A stretch of 64,000 nt of DNA from Crocinitomicaceae bacterium (GTDB lineage Bacteria; Bacteroidota; Bacteroidia; Flavobacteriales_D; Crocinitomicaceae), in contig JAQXCN010000037.1 in the NCBI GenBank assembly GCA_029251865.1, positions 1-64,000 on the forward strand. Direction: 5' to 3'. The notes below the pieces were generated by a model, which had not been told where the DNA came from, made no database searches, and was given only the letters and a program-made list of their open reading frames with translations. The stretch's first letter is position 1. Each line of letters begins with the position of its first letter. Of this stretch, positions 35,010 through 44,897 are shown one piece after another. The translations under genes were made by a program, and so were the position numbers.

Positions 35010-38000
35010 ATGAAACACTTTTTCCTTAGCCTCGCGCTTTCTTCTATTGCATTCCTTTCCTATGCTCAAACCGCATTTTCAGATTACCAAGACGGTAAGG
35101 TGATTTTTGAGATACCTTCTTCCATGAAAATGTTTAAAACATTTCAGGGTGTTCTTGAAGGTAAAGACAACCCCTTTTTAGGTTCTAATTTTACAGAATT
35201 TGGAATCTTTGAGGTGGTTCAACTCCATCCAAATATAAAGGATGAAAAATTGTTACGCACTTATGAAATTCGATTTTCGGAATTTTATAAAGTAAATGAA
35301 CTCCTTTTAAAAGTCAAGGAAACTATTGATGTAGTGTATGTTGAGAAAAAAGAACTTCATAAGACTTTTTTAACCCCTAATGATACTTACTTTACAAATT
35401 CATTCAACAATGGTATGTGGTGTTTGTATCAAGTGAATGCGCCTCAAGCGTGGGATATCTCCACCGGAGATGCGAATATCGTTGTAGCGGTAACTGACAA
35501 CGCTATACAAGTTAATCATCCAGATTTGGTGAATAAAATTGTGCCAGGAAGAGATGTAGTCGATAATGATAATGATCCTTCTCCTTGTGGTGGTAATGAT
35601 GGATTCCATGGTTCTCATGTCTCGGGGACTGTTGGTGCAGAAACCAATAACAATCTGGGTGTTGCCTCTTTGGGTTATAACATAAGCGTAATGCCAATAA
35701 AAATTGGAAATTGTTCCACAGGTGCTCTTACAGGAGGTTACGATGGGATTATTTGGGCTGCTGATAACGGAGCTGACGCCATAAATATGTCTTGGGGTGG
35801 TGGCGGAGTATCTACCTACGGGCAAAATGTTTGTAATTATGCATGGAATGCAGGTGTTATACTTATAGCAGCGGCAGGAAATGACAATACCAACCAACAG
35901 TTTTATCCGGCAGCGTATGAAAATGTGGTAAGTGTAGCTGCGACAACAAACGGTGATGCAAAATCTAGTTTCTCACAATATGGAACATGGATTGATGTTG
36001 CTGCGCCAGGTTCTCAAATATTGAGTACAAACGAAGGGACATCCTATCAAATGTCACAAGGAACATCTATGGCTTCGCCAATGGTAGCTAGCCTTGTTGG
36101 ATTAATGTTATCTCATGCACCTTCAGCAACGCCGCAGGATATTATAGATTGTCTGCTATCTTCAGCTGATAATATTGATGCTGCAAATGGAAATTATCTA
36201 GGACAGTTGGGTTCAGGAAGAATAAATGCCGAAGAAGCCCTTATTTGTTTAAGTGCCTTTACCTATAGTCTTGACGCCGGAATAACGGGGATTTTGAATC
36301 CTGAAGGGTCGCTTTGTACTGCTACGGTCAACCCTGAGTTTGAGCTTCGTAATTATGGTTCGCAAACTCTTAATTCAGTAACCTTGACCTATCAATATGA
36401 TGGCGGTGCTTCACAAACCATTAATTGGACAGGTAGTTTATCTCAAGGTGGTACGGAAATCATACAGCTTCCTGCACAAACGTTAGGCACTGGACCACAC
36501 ACACTTACCGTATCCTGTACAAGTCCAAACGGAGGTTCTGACCAAAATGCTTCAAATAATTCACAATCTTCAGCATTTAATATTATTCCATCTGGTCAGA
36601 TTGTTACTGTTGAAATAGTTACCGATTGCTGGGGTTCTGAAACACAATGGACAATAACAGATCCTGCCTCATCTGAGGTTGTAGCCAATGGAGGTCCTTA
36701 CACTGATATTACAGGAGGTGAAGTATACCAAAGCGAGGTTTGTTTGGCGGCAGGATGCTATGAATTTACGATAACGGATGCTTATGGAGATGGTATGTAT
36801 GGAAGTCAATATGGCTCTTGTTCTGTTGATGGAACATACAATCTTTCACAGTCAAATGGAACAGTTGTAGCCTCCATCCTTGCGGCGAACTCTGACTTTG
36901 GAGATGAGGAGGTAAATCCATTTTGCGTGGTTTCTAATTTAGGTTATGATATTGGAGTGAGTGATATTAGTTATCCTAAAGGCACAATCTGTAATCCTTC
37001 TGTTGAGGCGCAAGTTGAAGTGTTCAACTACGGCGCATCTGCTCTGTCGTCTTTTGATATTTCTTATGATTTTGGTCTTGGTATCGATGTAATCAACTAT
37101 CAAGGCTCACTGGCGCCAGGTACCTCAGTGATTGTTTTACTTCCCGTGGTTAATGTTGCGGGAGGAGCAAATTCCTTAGAGGTGACAGTTTCTAATCCGG
37201 ATGGTAATACTGATGAAAATGGGATTAATGACCTGATGTCTACTTCGTTTTATGTTTATGACAGCTATCAAGGTCTACCTTTTACTGAAAACTTTGAAAG
37301 TAATAGTTTTGTAACCAATGACTGGTACTTGACAAATAGTGACAACGACATCACCTGGGAAATCGTTACTGTAGATGGAACTACCCCAGGAAATAAAGCC
37401 GCAAAAATAGATTTCTTTAATTATTCTAATGGTGGTGAACGTGACGGATTCCAAACTGCACCTTTTGATTTTGGGGCTTACACAAATATTCAAATGACTT
37501 TCGAGCATGCCTTTAGAAGGTATAATCAAGAGTCGAGAGATTCTTTGGCAATAATGATCTCTACCGACTGTGGTGAAAGTTTTTCATACCTAGGAAGTTA
37601 TGCAGAGGATGGGACAGGATCTTTTGCTACAGCATATACATCTGATGTTGAGTTTGTTCCCGCGACAGGCGATTGGTGTATGGGTGAAGTTGGTTCAGAT
37701 TGTTTAACCATTGATTTGAATGCCTATTCTGGGATGGCGGGTGTAATTATCAGATTTGAATCCGTTAATAATGGTATTGCGGGTAACAATTTGTTTATCG
37801 ACAATATTAATATTTCGGGAGACCAGACATCGAGTCCTCCGACTGCTAACTTTAATGGGGCTGCTACTTTGTGCCTCGGAGATCTTATTCAATTTGACAA
37901 TAATTCTTTAGGAGCGACATCACAAACATGGGACTTCGGAGATGGGAATTCAAGTTCTGCTATGAATCCGACACACGAATATACAAGTGCTGGTAACTTT

Positions 38001-38549
38001 ACGGTTCAACTCACAGTAACTAATAACTTTGGAACGGACACCTATTCTCAAAATGTCTCAGTAAGTGAGATACCTACAGTGGAAATCACCTCTCCTTTTA
38101 GTAACGTGTGCAATACAGCAGGTGGATTTAGTTTGAGTGCAACCCCATTGGGTGGTTCCTTCTCAGGGCCTGGGGTGAGTGGCTCTACTTTTACGCCCTC
38201 TAATGCAGGCGTTGGTTCGCATGTAGTAAGCTATTCTTACACAAATGGTAGTGGTTGTAGTGCATCTTCATCACTAACAATTGTTGTTGATAACTGTGCA
38301 AATTTAATGCAACCTGAACTTGAAGCGATTGTGCTTTATCCAAACCCTAATAAGGGTAGCTTTACCGTCGATGGCCTTCCTGAAACAGGAAGTATATTTG
38401 TATATACGGTCGAAGGAAAACTTGTTACTTATCATCGAATTGAGGGTCAGACGCAAATCATAAATCTGAGCAGGCCGATACCTGGCATATATAGAGTTCA
38501 GATTCAAACCCCTCAGGGTGATAGGATTTTTAAAATGATTATATCGTAA
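35010..38549 (+). CDS. Subtilisin-like protease (S8) with PKD and T9SS sorting domains
   Basis: A 1179-residue secreted multidomain protease. A signal peptide (1-19, 'FLSYAQ') and a prodomain (about 20-125) precede the S8 domain (about 130-410). The triad is D163, H200 ('HGSHVSG') and S353 ('GTSMASP'), with oxyanion Asn291 ('AAAGND'). The Asp motif reads 'VTDNAI' instead of the usual D-T/S-G. Two CARDB-like beta domains (about 415-515 and 645-740), a jelly-roll/MAM-like domain (about 755-940), a PKD domain ('WDFGDGNSSS', about 945-1020) and a T9SS type A sorting domain (about 1105-1179) follow. It probably digests protein at the cell surface or outside. Confidence 0.94.
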   Translation: MKHFFLSLALSSIAFLSYAQTAFSDYQDGKVIFEIPSSMKMFKTFQGVLEGKDNPFLGSNFTEFGIFEVVQLHPNIKDEKLLRTYEIRFSEFYKVNELLLKVKETIDVVYVEKKELHKTFLTPNDTYFTNSFNNGMWCLYQVNAPQAWDISTGDANIVVAVTDNAIQVNHPDLVNKIVPGRDVVDNDNDPSPCGGNDGFHGSHVSGTVGAETNNNLGVASLGYNISVMPIKIGNCSTGALTGGYDGIIWAADNGADAINMSWGGGGVSTYGQNVCNYAWNAGVILIAAAGNDNTNQQFYPAAYENVVSVAATTNGDAKSSFSQYGTWIDVAAPGSQILSTNEGTSYQMSQGTSMASPMVASLVGLMLSHAPSATPQDIIDCLLSSADNIDAANGNYLGQLGSGRINAEEALICLSAFTYSLDAGITGILNPEGSLCTATVNPEFELRNYGSQTLNSVTLTYQYDGGASQTINWTGSLSQGGTEIIQLPAQTLGTGPHTLTVSCTSPNGGSDQNASNNSQSSAFNIIPSGQIVTVEIVTDCWGSETQWTITDPASSEVVANGGPYTDITGGEVYQSEVCLAAGCYEFTITDAYGDGMYGSQYGSCSVDGTYNLSQSNGTVVASILAANSDFGDEEVNPFCVVSNLGYDIGVSDISYPKGTICNPSVEAQVEVFNYGASALSSFDISYDFGLGIDVINYQGSLAPGTSVIVLLPVVNVAGGANSLEVTVSNPDGNTDENGINDLMSTSFYVYDSYQGLPFTENFESNSFVTNDWYLTNSDNDITWEIVTVDGTTPGNKAAKIDFFNYSNGGERDGFQTAPFDFGAYTNIQMTFEHAFRRYNQESRDSLAIMISTDCGESFSYLGSYAEDGTGSFATAYTSDVEFVPATGDWCMGEVGSDCLTIDLNAYSGMAGVIIRFESVNNGIAGNNLFIDNINISGDQTSSPPTANFNGAATLCLGDLIQFDNNSLGATSQTWDFGDGNSSSAMNPTHEYTSAGNFTVQLTVTNNFGTDTYSQNVSVSEIPTVEITSPFSNVCNTAGGFSLSATPLGGSFSGPGVSGSTFTPSNAGVGSHVVSYSYTNGSGCSASSSLTIVVDNCANLMQPELEAIVLYPNPNKGSFTVDGLPETGSIFVYTVEGKLVTYHRIEGQTQIINLSRPIPGIYRVQIQTPQGDRIFKMIIS

Positions 38550-38554
38550 TTAAG

Positions 38555-38578
38555 AAAAGAGGCTCAGGCCTCTTTTTT
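38555..38578 (+). terminator. Bidirectional terminator between two T9SS genes
   Basis: AAAGAGGC (38556-38563) and GCCTCTTT (38568-38575) form an 8-bp stem with a TCAG loop and a T6 tail, 6 bp after the protease stop. It touches the stop codon of the convergent FG-GAP gene (38577-38579) and gives a T4 tail on the minus strand. Confidence 0.9.
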
Positions 38579-41003
38579 ATGGCTTATAAAGTTTTTTTCT
38601 GATACGCTTGGTTGGGCTATATAGGATACCAATATAAATACCACTTGGTCCATGAAAATTATATTTTGTGCACTCAGAATTCTTGCGATTATTTAAATCA
38701 ACGGATAAAACATTTAATCCTTTTAGGTCGAATATTTCAAGGTCTTTCAACTCTTCATCTTGTGAACAAAACTCTACGTAGTTTTCTTTTATTTGTAAAT
38801 TGGTTTCGATAGCCTCGGTCTGAAGTCCAACCGTTGAAAGGTTTTGAATTTCAATGTCAGTTTGTATACTGCATCCAATAGAATCATAGACGACAAGGGT
38901 GTAGGTGCCGTAACTCAAATCATTTACATTTGACGCAACGGTATCTTCATTAAGTAAATATGTGTACGGTGGATTGCCTCCAAACATATATATTGAAATT
39001 GAACCAAGTGCTTCGTTGGTATAAGGCGAAGACGTATACTGTACATTCAAAGGTTCAATACTTCCAATAGTAAACGCCCCTTCATAGAGACACATATTTT
39101 CTGTGTAGAAGATGTAGGTATAAGAATCTTCACTCAATCCATTTACAGCAAAACCTGACGCTCCATTTGACCATTCGACAGAGTCAATGATGGATAGATC
39201 CGCGAAATTAAGCTCTGCAGCACCTGAGCTTGGCTCATTACAAGATGTTGGAGTCGTAATTATTTGGAACAATGGTTCAGCTTCAATTTCAACGATCAAA
39301 TCATTGGAGTGATATAAAGTATCTCCTGTTATGTTGAACGCTTCAAAAGAATATACCCCCGGGGTATTTATTGTAATACTGGAGTCTTGGGAGCCTGTGC
39401 TCCAGTCGTAAGCGTTAAAGCTTCCTGCGGACAAGACAATGCTATCTCCCTGGCAGAGTAGGAGAGAGTCTGTATTTTCGATAAGCTGAAATGCTACAAT
39501 GGCGAATGACTCTTCTTGTATGATTATTGATTGATTTACTGGTATTGCATACCTTTTAGCAATAAGACCACTTGGGAATTTTACAAAAATAGAATCAATA
39601 ATTTCGGCACTTCCTGCACCGAAGATTTTATGTTGAGAATTTTGAGCACAGAGTTGCTCTCCACAGAATACAGTTTGAAGTTGTTGTATTCCCTCTACGA
39701 ATACTCTTATTTCCGCTCCAATCGCCATTCTATTTGAAGTGGTTCCTTCGGGCGTTATTTTAATATAATTATTCGCGTTGCTGCTATTTAAAAGGATATT
39801 TGGTGCAATATCTTGGTTTAAGACAACAACGTCATAGAACCCATCATTGTTAATATCTCCTTTGAGCGGACAGAACGAAACTGTGGTGACATCTCCGACA
39901 ATTGAGTCATTTATTTTGGTGAAGCTTGTTCCGCTGTTATTTTCATAAAGAATGGAGTGTGTTGGAGTACCGCTATTATTTATTGTGTTCCCTGTTGCGA
40001 TATAAAGATCCTCAAACATGTCATTATTGTAATCGACCCAAAGTGCACCCCATCCAAAGTCATTGATTGACATATCATAAGTGGGAGCTTTGTCTGTAAA
40101 AGATATTCCGTTATTATTTTCAAAAAGTTTGTAGTGAAAAGGTCCCTCACCTGATAAGGAACTTATGCCAAAGTCAGTGACGAAAATATCTTGAAATCCA
40201 TCGTTATTGTAGTCGGAAACTGATGAGGTCATTGGGTTTTGACCCTCGTTAGAAACCCCCACCGCCTCTCCTACGTCAATAAATTGAAGTTCAGATGAAC
40301 CCGTTGTAGTATTTTTGTAGAGGGCATCTACACCCACAGCCCTGTCGTTAATGACATGTAAGTCTGTTTTATCATCATTATTAAAGTCAAACCATACTCC
40401 GATAAATGAGGGTTGTGTATCGTTGTCAATATCGAGTTGCATTGAGCGCTCAATAAAGGTTCCATCTCCTTGGTTCTGGAAATACATATTGTGACCGTCC
40501 CCTGCGGGGTCAGAGTAGTCTGCAATGTATAGGTCAAGATCATTGTCTTTATCGGGATCCGCAAAGCTGAATCCAAAGGGATGATTTACCGAAGGGTATA
40601 TTCCTGAAGAAATACTCACATCTTCAAAATTAAAACTGCCCAAATTTCTGTATAAACTTACACCGAAGTCGTCATAAGAGATACAAAGATCAAGATTCCC
40701 ATCGTTATCATAGTCAACCCAACAAATTTGTCTCACATCACCTTCGCTCTTTAACATTGAAGGGATTTTCTGAAACTGCCCCTGATTGTTTTTATAAAAA
40801 ATAATCGAATCGTTGTGCATCGGATAGGTGATGTCATCCCAACCATCTTCATCAAAGTCATAAAATGACATTCCATTAGCGTTCGTGAGCTGAAAATTTT
40901 GAAAATCAGTGATTTCTTGGTCTGCAGCGATATCTGTTAGATGTTGACACATAGCCTTGGAAGTCAGTAGTAATAGTATACTAAAAATAACGTGTCTAAT
41001 CAT
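38577..41003 (-). CDS. Secreted FG-GAP/ASPIC-UnbV protein with SprB-like repeats and T9SS sorting domain
   Basis: An 808-residue secreted protein. A signal peptide (1-19) leads into a FG-GAP/VCBS beta-propeller (about 25-400) with many calcium-binding-like 'D-x-D-x-D-G' loops ('DFDEDGWDD', 'DYDNDGNLD', 'DPDKDNDLD', 'DYNNDGFQD'). Residues about 405-490 ('RMAIGAEIRVFVEG' to 'QSIIIQEE') match the ASPIC/UnbV domain. SprB-like repeats occupy about 580-720 ('GGNPPYTYLL', 'GTYTLVVYDSIGC'), and the end is a T9SS type A domain. It is probably an adhesin or scaffold. The gene starts inside the stop of the haloperoxidase-like gene (ATGA, 41000-41003), so the pair is coupled. Confidence 0.9.
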   Translation of the reverse strand: MIRHVIFSILLLLTSKAMCQHLTDIAADQEITDFQNFQLTNANGMSFYDFDEDGWDDITYPMHNDSIIFYKNNQGQFQKIPSMLKSEGDVRQICWVDYDNDGNLDLCISYDDFGVSLYRNLGSFNFEDVSISSGIYPSVNHPFGFSFADPDKDNDLDLYIADYSDPAGDGHNMYFQNQGDGTFIERSMQLDIDNDTQPSFIGVWFDFNNDDKTDLHVINDRAVGVDALYKNTTTGSSELQFIDVGEAVGVSNEGQNPMTSSVSDYNNDGFQDIFVTDFGISSLSGEGPFHYKLFENNNGISFTDKAPTYDMSINDFGWGALWVDYNNDMFEDLYIATGNTINNSGTPTHSILYENNSGTSFTKINDSIVGDVTTVSFCPLKGDINNDGFYDVVVLNQDIAPNILLNSSNANNYIKITPEGTTSNRMAIGAEIRVFVEGIQQLQTVFCGEQLCAQNSQHKIFGAGSAEIIDSIFVKFPSGLIAKRYAIPVNQSIIIQEESFAIVAFQLIENTDSLLLCQGDSIVLSAGSFNAYDWSTGSQDSSITINTPGVYSFEAFNITGDTLYHSNDLIVEIEAEPLFQIITTPTSCNEPSSGAAELNFADLSIIDSVEWSNGASGFAVNGLSEDSYTYIFYTENMCLYEGAFTIGSIEPLNVQYTSSPYTNEALGSISIYMFGGNPPYTYLLNEDTVASNVNDLSYGTYTLVVYDSIGCSIQTDIEIQNLSTVGLQTEAIETNLQIKENYVEFCSQDEELKDLEIFDLKGLNVLSVDLNNRKNSECTKYNFHGPSGIYIGILYSPTKRIRKKLYKP

Positions 41004-44000
41004 AGTATTATGAGTCTTAGCGTTTCTTTACAGATTTTTACAATGTAAACTCCCGAGTCAAGTTGCGTGGAAATAATTTGTGACGCATTATTATTTGCTT
41101 CAACTTTTATTTTCTTCAAGAGTTTTCCTGAGCTATTGTAGATCTGAACGTCTTTGTCATAATATTCCTTAGGAATATTTACCAAAGTAATCTTTTGTCC
41201 TGATGTAGTGATGTTAGGATTGAGTGAAATGGGTTTGATCTTATTGGCGGAAATATCGAGGGTTCCTTGAATCGTAATAAAGTCCTCCTCTTGGAATTCA
41301 ATTAATAAATTCCCTGCAAGGTCCGTGCCTTCTGATATTTCAATGGCATGTATTTGTTCTGTGGCTCCTGCGGAACTCAATAAAAAGGAAACAACAAGGG
41401 AATCATTATCAATCCATTCGTAGTTATTTTGATTTAATTCTGCTGGTAAAGATATTATGGGGTTATAAATGACCGAAATACTTGTGGCGACATCCATGGC
41501 CTCGTCGAATAGAAGCGATACATCTAACCAGTTGTCGATGGCATTTAAAGACGTTGTATTTGCATTGAGTCCGATGATTTTTGGGTTTTTTGTATCAAGT
41601 TCCACAAATAAAGGGTTGCTCTGATTCAATTGCGTGTTCTGCGATTTATCCCTTCCTAAAGAAATTTTCAAGTCGATACTGTCTTCTTCAATATTTTGGT
41701 CATTGATCTGAAAATAAGCTCTATAATTTATTGAATCTAAGAAGTAGCTTTCTGATAGGTCATACTGAATCGATGCGTTTAGGTTTACGATGCCTTCGTG
41801 GTAAACGAGTGGCTTAAATTCGACATCCATAACTTCGTTGAATCCAATATCAATATAATATAACTGATTTCCGAGCATTTGGTCGGAAATCATATCTGTT
41901 GTAGCGATTGTTGTTAAAACTATTGGGTTTTTTAAATCAGATTCAATTTGATTAAGGTATAAACTATCGATAATGCGATTCCCATTTCTATCATATGCAC
42001 TTACACAGGACAGGTCCAGATGTATGAAATCATTTGTATCAGGTAATGCCCAAATCTCAGCTTCAAAGGTCGTGGAATCAAGCCATAGACTCTGAAAAGG
42101 ATTCATTACCAGACTATTGTATGACTCTGAATTATTTTCAAATAAAACTTCAGGAGGTATTCCAATATCCATGGTTTCATCGAAGGTTAAGAGTGTCGTG
42201 AAAATGGAGTTATTGTTTAAGTCATCAATATTAATGAGTGTGTCTGAAATATTAATATTTGAAATACTTGGGTTTCTCGTGTCTATTTCTATCGTTTCAA
42301 TAGGTACTGAATTGGATAAGGGATTTCCATGAATATCTTTGATATTGTTGATTTCAAAATGAACTACTTCAATTTCTTCGTTAAAGTCTATGAGGTTCAA
42401 GTATGCCTTATGTGATATTGAACTCAACCAAACTGAATTATTTAAGTCTGCAATCAAGGTTTGATTTATATAATTCTCACCAAAAAAATCAATTTGTGGC
42501 ATCTCGTTCGTCATGCAAGGTTCGCTCATCAAGAGCGTTGCTGAAATACTTTCATTAATATGCGTGTCGGTTAGTATGTCTACATTGGGGTTAAGGCTAA
42601 GTATTTTTGGGCGTTTTGTATCTATAATTAAATAGTCTTGAAGAATTATTGTTTCTAAGGCAATACCTTGGTTTGATTCTATATTTTGAATTCTAATAAG
42701 GGAACTGAATTGTTCAAGAATTTCAGTGCCTACGCCCATTTCAACTTGAAAGTGAGCGGAATCTATCCAAGTAATGCTATTGACCGTGATAAGTTGACTC
42801 AGATTTGCGGGAACCAAAGTAATGATGGGTTGATTGCTGGTATTCATGTTTCTATTAAAGTAGCAGTCCAATGCAATGGTCTGACCGAAATCGAAAGAAT
42901 TAATAATGGTATCACTTATGCTTGTTGCAATGAGTGATGGGTTGGAAATGGCGAAAAGAGAATCTGCTTTTTGAAAACCATTTTGACCAATGAGTGTGCC
43001 TATATTTCTGCCTGGGATATCATCTATAGGAGGATGTATACCTCCCCATATTCTACTGAGGCTGCATTGGTCTGCTGCATCTCTATATGTAGCCCATTGA
43101 AGTCTAACTTCGGTACTCGGGCCCTCCTCAAATTGTAAAAAATCATTTTCATCGGCAACAAATTCACCAAGTCCACCTGGGAAGTATGCGGAGCCTGTTA
43201 TATATTCTAAAATACCAGCAGCAGCTCTTGAAAAGGTGGAATGTCCTGAGACAAAACCTGAAAACGGAGGCGTAACAAAGGTGGGGCGCTGGTATGGCCA
43301 CCAATTTTCACCAAGAATCCAACCAACACCAGCAACATCAACTTCAGGATCGTCTATAAAATCATGTCCTTTCCAAGTGTATAGTTTTATTTTATTCAAG
43401 TGTTCAAAATTTTGACCTACAAGAGGGTCAAGGGAATCTACAAGCGCAATATAATTTTCGAGTAAAGGAATTCCATTGGTGTTGTAATTTGGTAAAAGGG
43501 GGTCAGTACTTTGACCATTAGAGGCCATGTAGCGAATTGAGGATACTGGTCGAATATAATCATAGTATCCCTTGAGGCTCCACGCTGCTATTGCGGCATC
43601 ATGCATTGTGCCACCAAGAGTAAGATGGGCTTTTAAGTCGTATTCTAATTGGGATAACTCAGGACCTTGACCTTGCCAGCTTCTTTCAAATGTGGGTTGG
43701 TCAGAAACATAATGAAAAATTTCAAACCAATGTCCTGGAGGTGTTTCGGAATCAATACCATCAGCCCAAAATTCCGCAAGAACACGTGCGTAGTCTGCCC
43801 TTGGTACGATTTGAGGTTCATAGGGCTCACCTGTTATAGGATTTGTAGTGTGGCCTTGAGATGGGTCCCCTCCCTCTGTTAAGTTGTAAAATTGAATGTA
43901 ACTTAAAGAGTCTGTTGGATACCAAGAGTTGTTGCCTATGGAAGCAGGCGAAATATCCCAACTCACTCCGTCATTTGGGTCAAGGTGAGACTGCCAAATA

Positions 44001-44872
44001 CTGACCAACGAATGATTCCATTTATAGAATGATTCCCAATCAGAGCTGTCATCTATATTCAGGAATGAAGGCTGAACAGAATCAAAATACACCTTATACC
44101 AATCGCCATCTCTGAAATTCATATTGCTCATTGATGGCTTCAGAGCAAATGGACTTACATTTCCCCACTCAGGTGAAAGAAAGGGTAAGGTGTTATCAAC
44201 TAAATTTCCTGATTGATCAATTGTCGAATCCAGTGTCAATGTTTGCCAGCGGTTTGGGTCAATAATATCAGGATTTCCGGGCTCACTCATAATGAGGGGA
44301 GGATTAATAGAGGTGTAAAACGTATTTTCAAATTCAAGCAGTTCATTCGAGCCGTCATTTAGTCCATAATTGATTATTTCTTGTGCAATGAAGTTTCCGA
44401 GTTCAGCAGGTCCACCATTTTCATAATCTAAATTGATATTATTTACACTATAACCATTTGCAATCATAGCGTTGTACATTAAGATATATGTAGCGTTATA
44501 GTCTGGCGAGCTATGATAACGGTTTTTTATAAAGTAAAAGGAGGCATATGATATCGTTTCTTTGATTGCCTCATTGAGTTCAAGCGGAGTATTAATGCCT
44601 TCAAATGGACTGATATAATTATCAAGTGTATCGCCTATGAGATAAGTTTCATGTTCAGGTTGATATATAGCCCATGCATCATACGCAGCGATTGAATGAT
44701 GGTATAAATTTCGTGCATGAACTGTTGGTCGGGCAAAATCATTTCTAATGGCTTCAAGTAAAATCTCATTCCATTCTCGAGCTACTGATACTTGCGTGTA
44801 GAGCGAAGGGGCAGCAAACATCATGAATGTGTAAATTGCTGATAATCTGACAATTGAGAAGTTGAGTTTCAT
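41000..44872 (-). CDS. Vanadium-haloperoxidase/PAP2-like secreted protein with Ig-like repeats and T9SS sorting domain
   Basis: A 1290-residue secreted protein. After a signal peptide (about 1-27), residues about 30-640 form a haloperoxidase-like domain. The vanadate/phosphate-binding motifs appear in order: 'SLKGYYDYIRPVSS' near 432 (Lys, Arg), 'FVSGHSTFSRAAAG' near 541 (Ser-Gly-His) and 'SRIWGGIHPPIDD' near 609 (Arg, His). Residues about 640-1205 contain about five Ig-like repeats, four introduced by 'D-x-K/R-x-P' ('DTKRPKI', 'DTRNPSI', 'DLKNPIV', 'DTKNPKI'). The last ~75 residues are a T9SS type A domain. Halide oxidation is possible, but acid-phosphatase-like chemistry uses the same motifs. 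Confidence 0.87.
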   Translation of the reverse strand: MKLNFSIVRLSAIYTFMMFAAPSLYTQVSVAREWNEILLEAIRNDFARPTVHARNLYHHSIAAYDAWAIYQPEHETYLIGDTLDNYISPFEGINTPLELNEAIKETISYASFYFIKNRYHSSPDYNATYILMYNAMIANGYSVNNINLDYENGGPAELGNFIAQEIINYGLNDGSNELLEFENTFYTSINPPLIMSEPGNPDIIDPNRWQTLTLDSTIDQSGNLVDNTLPFLSPEWGNVSPFALKPSMSNMNFRDGDWYKVYFDSVQPSFLNIDDSSDWESFYKWNHSLVSIWQSHLDPNDGVSWDISPASIGNNSWYPTDSLSYIQFYNLTEGGDPSQGHTTNPITGEPYEPQIVPRADYARVLAEFWADGIDSETPPGHWFEIFHYVSDQPTFERSWQGQGPELSQLEYDLKAHLTLGGTMHDAAIAAWSLKGYYDYIRPVSSIRYMASNGQSTDPLLPNYNTNGIPLLENYIALVDSLDPLVGQNFEHLNKIKLYTWKGHDFIDDPEVDVAGVGWILGENWWPYQRPTFVTPPFSGFVSGHSTFSRAAAGILEYITGSAYFPGGLGEFVADENDFLQFEEGPSTEVRLQWATYRDAADQCSLSRIWGGIHPPIDDIPGRNIGTLIGQNGFQKADSLFAISNPSLIATSISDTIINSFDFGQTIALDCYFNRNMNTSNQPIITLVPANLSQLITVNSITWIDSAHFQVEMGVGTEILEQFSSLIRIQNIESNQGIALETIILQDYLIIDTKRPKILSLNPNVDILTDTHINESISATLLMSEPCMTNEMPQIDFFGENYINQTLIADLNNSVWLSSISHKAYLNLIDFNEEIEVVHFEINNIKDIHGNPLSNSVPIETIEIDTRNPSISNINISDTLINIDDLNNNSIFTTLLTFDETMDIGIPPEVLFENNSESYNSLVMNPFQSLWLDSTTFEAEIWALPDTNDFIHLDLSCVSAYDRNGNRIIDSLYLNQIESDLKNPIVLTTIATTDMISDQMLGNQLYYIDIGFNEVMDVEFKPLVYHEGIVNLNASIQYDLSESYFLDSINYRAYFQINDQNIEEDSIDLKISLGRDKSQNTQLNQSNPLFVELDTKNPKIIGLNANTTSLNAIDNWLDVSLLFDEAMDVATSISVIYNPIISLPAELNQNNYEWIDNDSLVVSFLLSSAGATEQIHAIEISEGTDLAGNLLIEFQEEDFITIQGTLDISANKIKPISLNPNITTSGQKITLVNIPKEYYDKDVQIYNSSGKLLKKIKVEANNNASQIISTQLDSGVYIVKICKETLRLIIL

Positions 44873-44884
44873 AGTTTAGCGCAC

Positions 44885-44897
44885 ATAAGTTAGGTAT
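44885..44897 (-). promoter_or_regulatory. 13-bp upstream element ATACCTAACTTAT (second copy)
   Basis: The minus strand carries the same 13-mer as 6501-6513, here 12 bp before the ATG of the haloperoxidase-like gene. Further upstream, 44941-44958 reads ACCTAAATGAATTTAGGT, an inverted repeat with 7-bp arms and a 4-nt centre. A promoter or activator-site role is inferred. Confidence 0.4.

Noticed and set aside
35400-35897. 165-codon open frame antisense to the S8 protease
   Set aside because: It lies fully inside the catalytic domain of a clear gene; its composition (Ile/Tyr/Cys-rich) is not protein-like.
41250-42960. Possible CRISPR-like or DNA-level repeat
   Set aside because: The repetition is only at the protein level, with about 300-bp units and no conserved short repeats or spacers.
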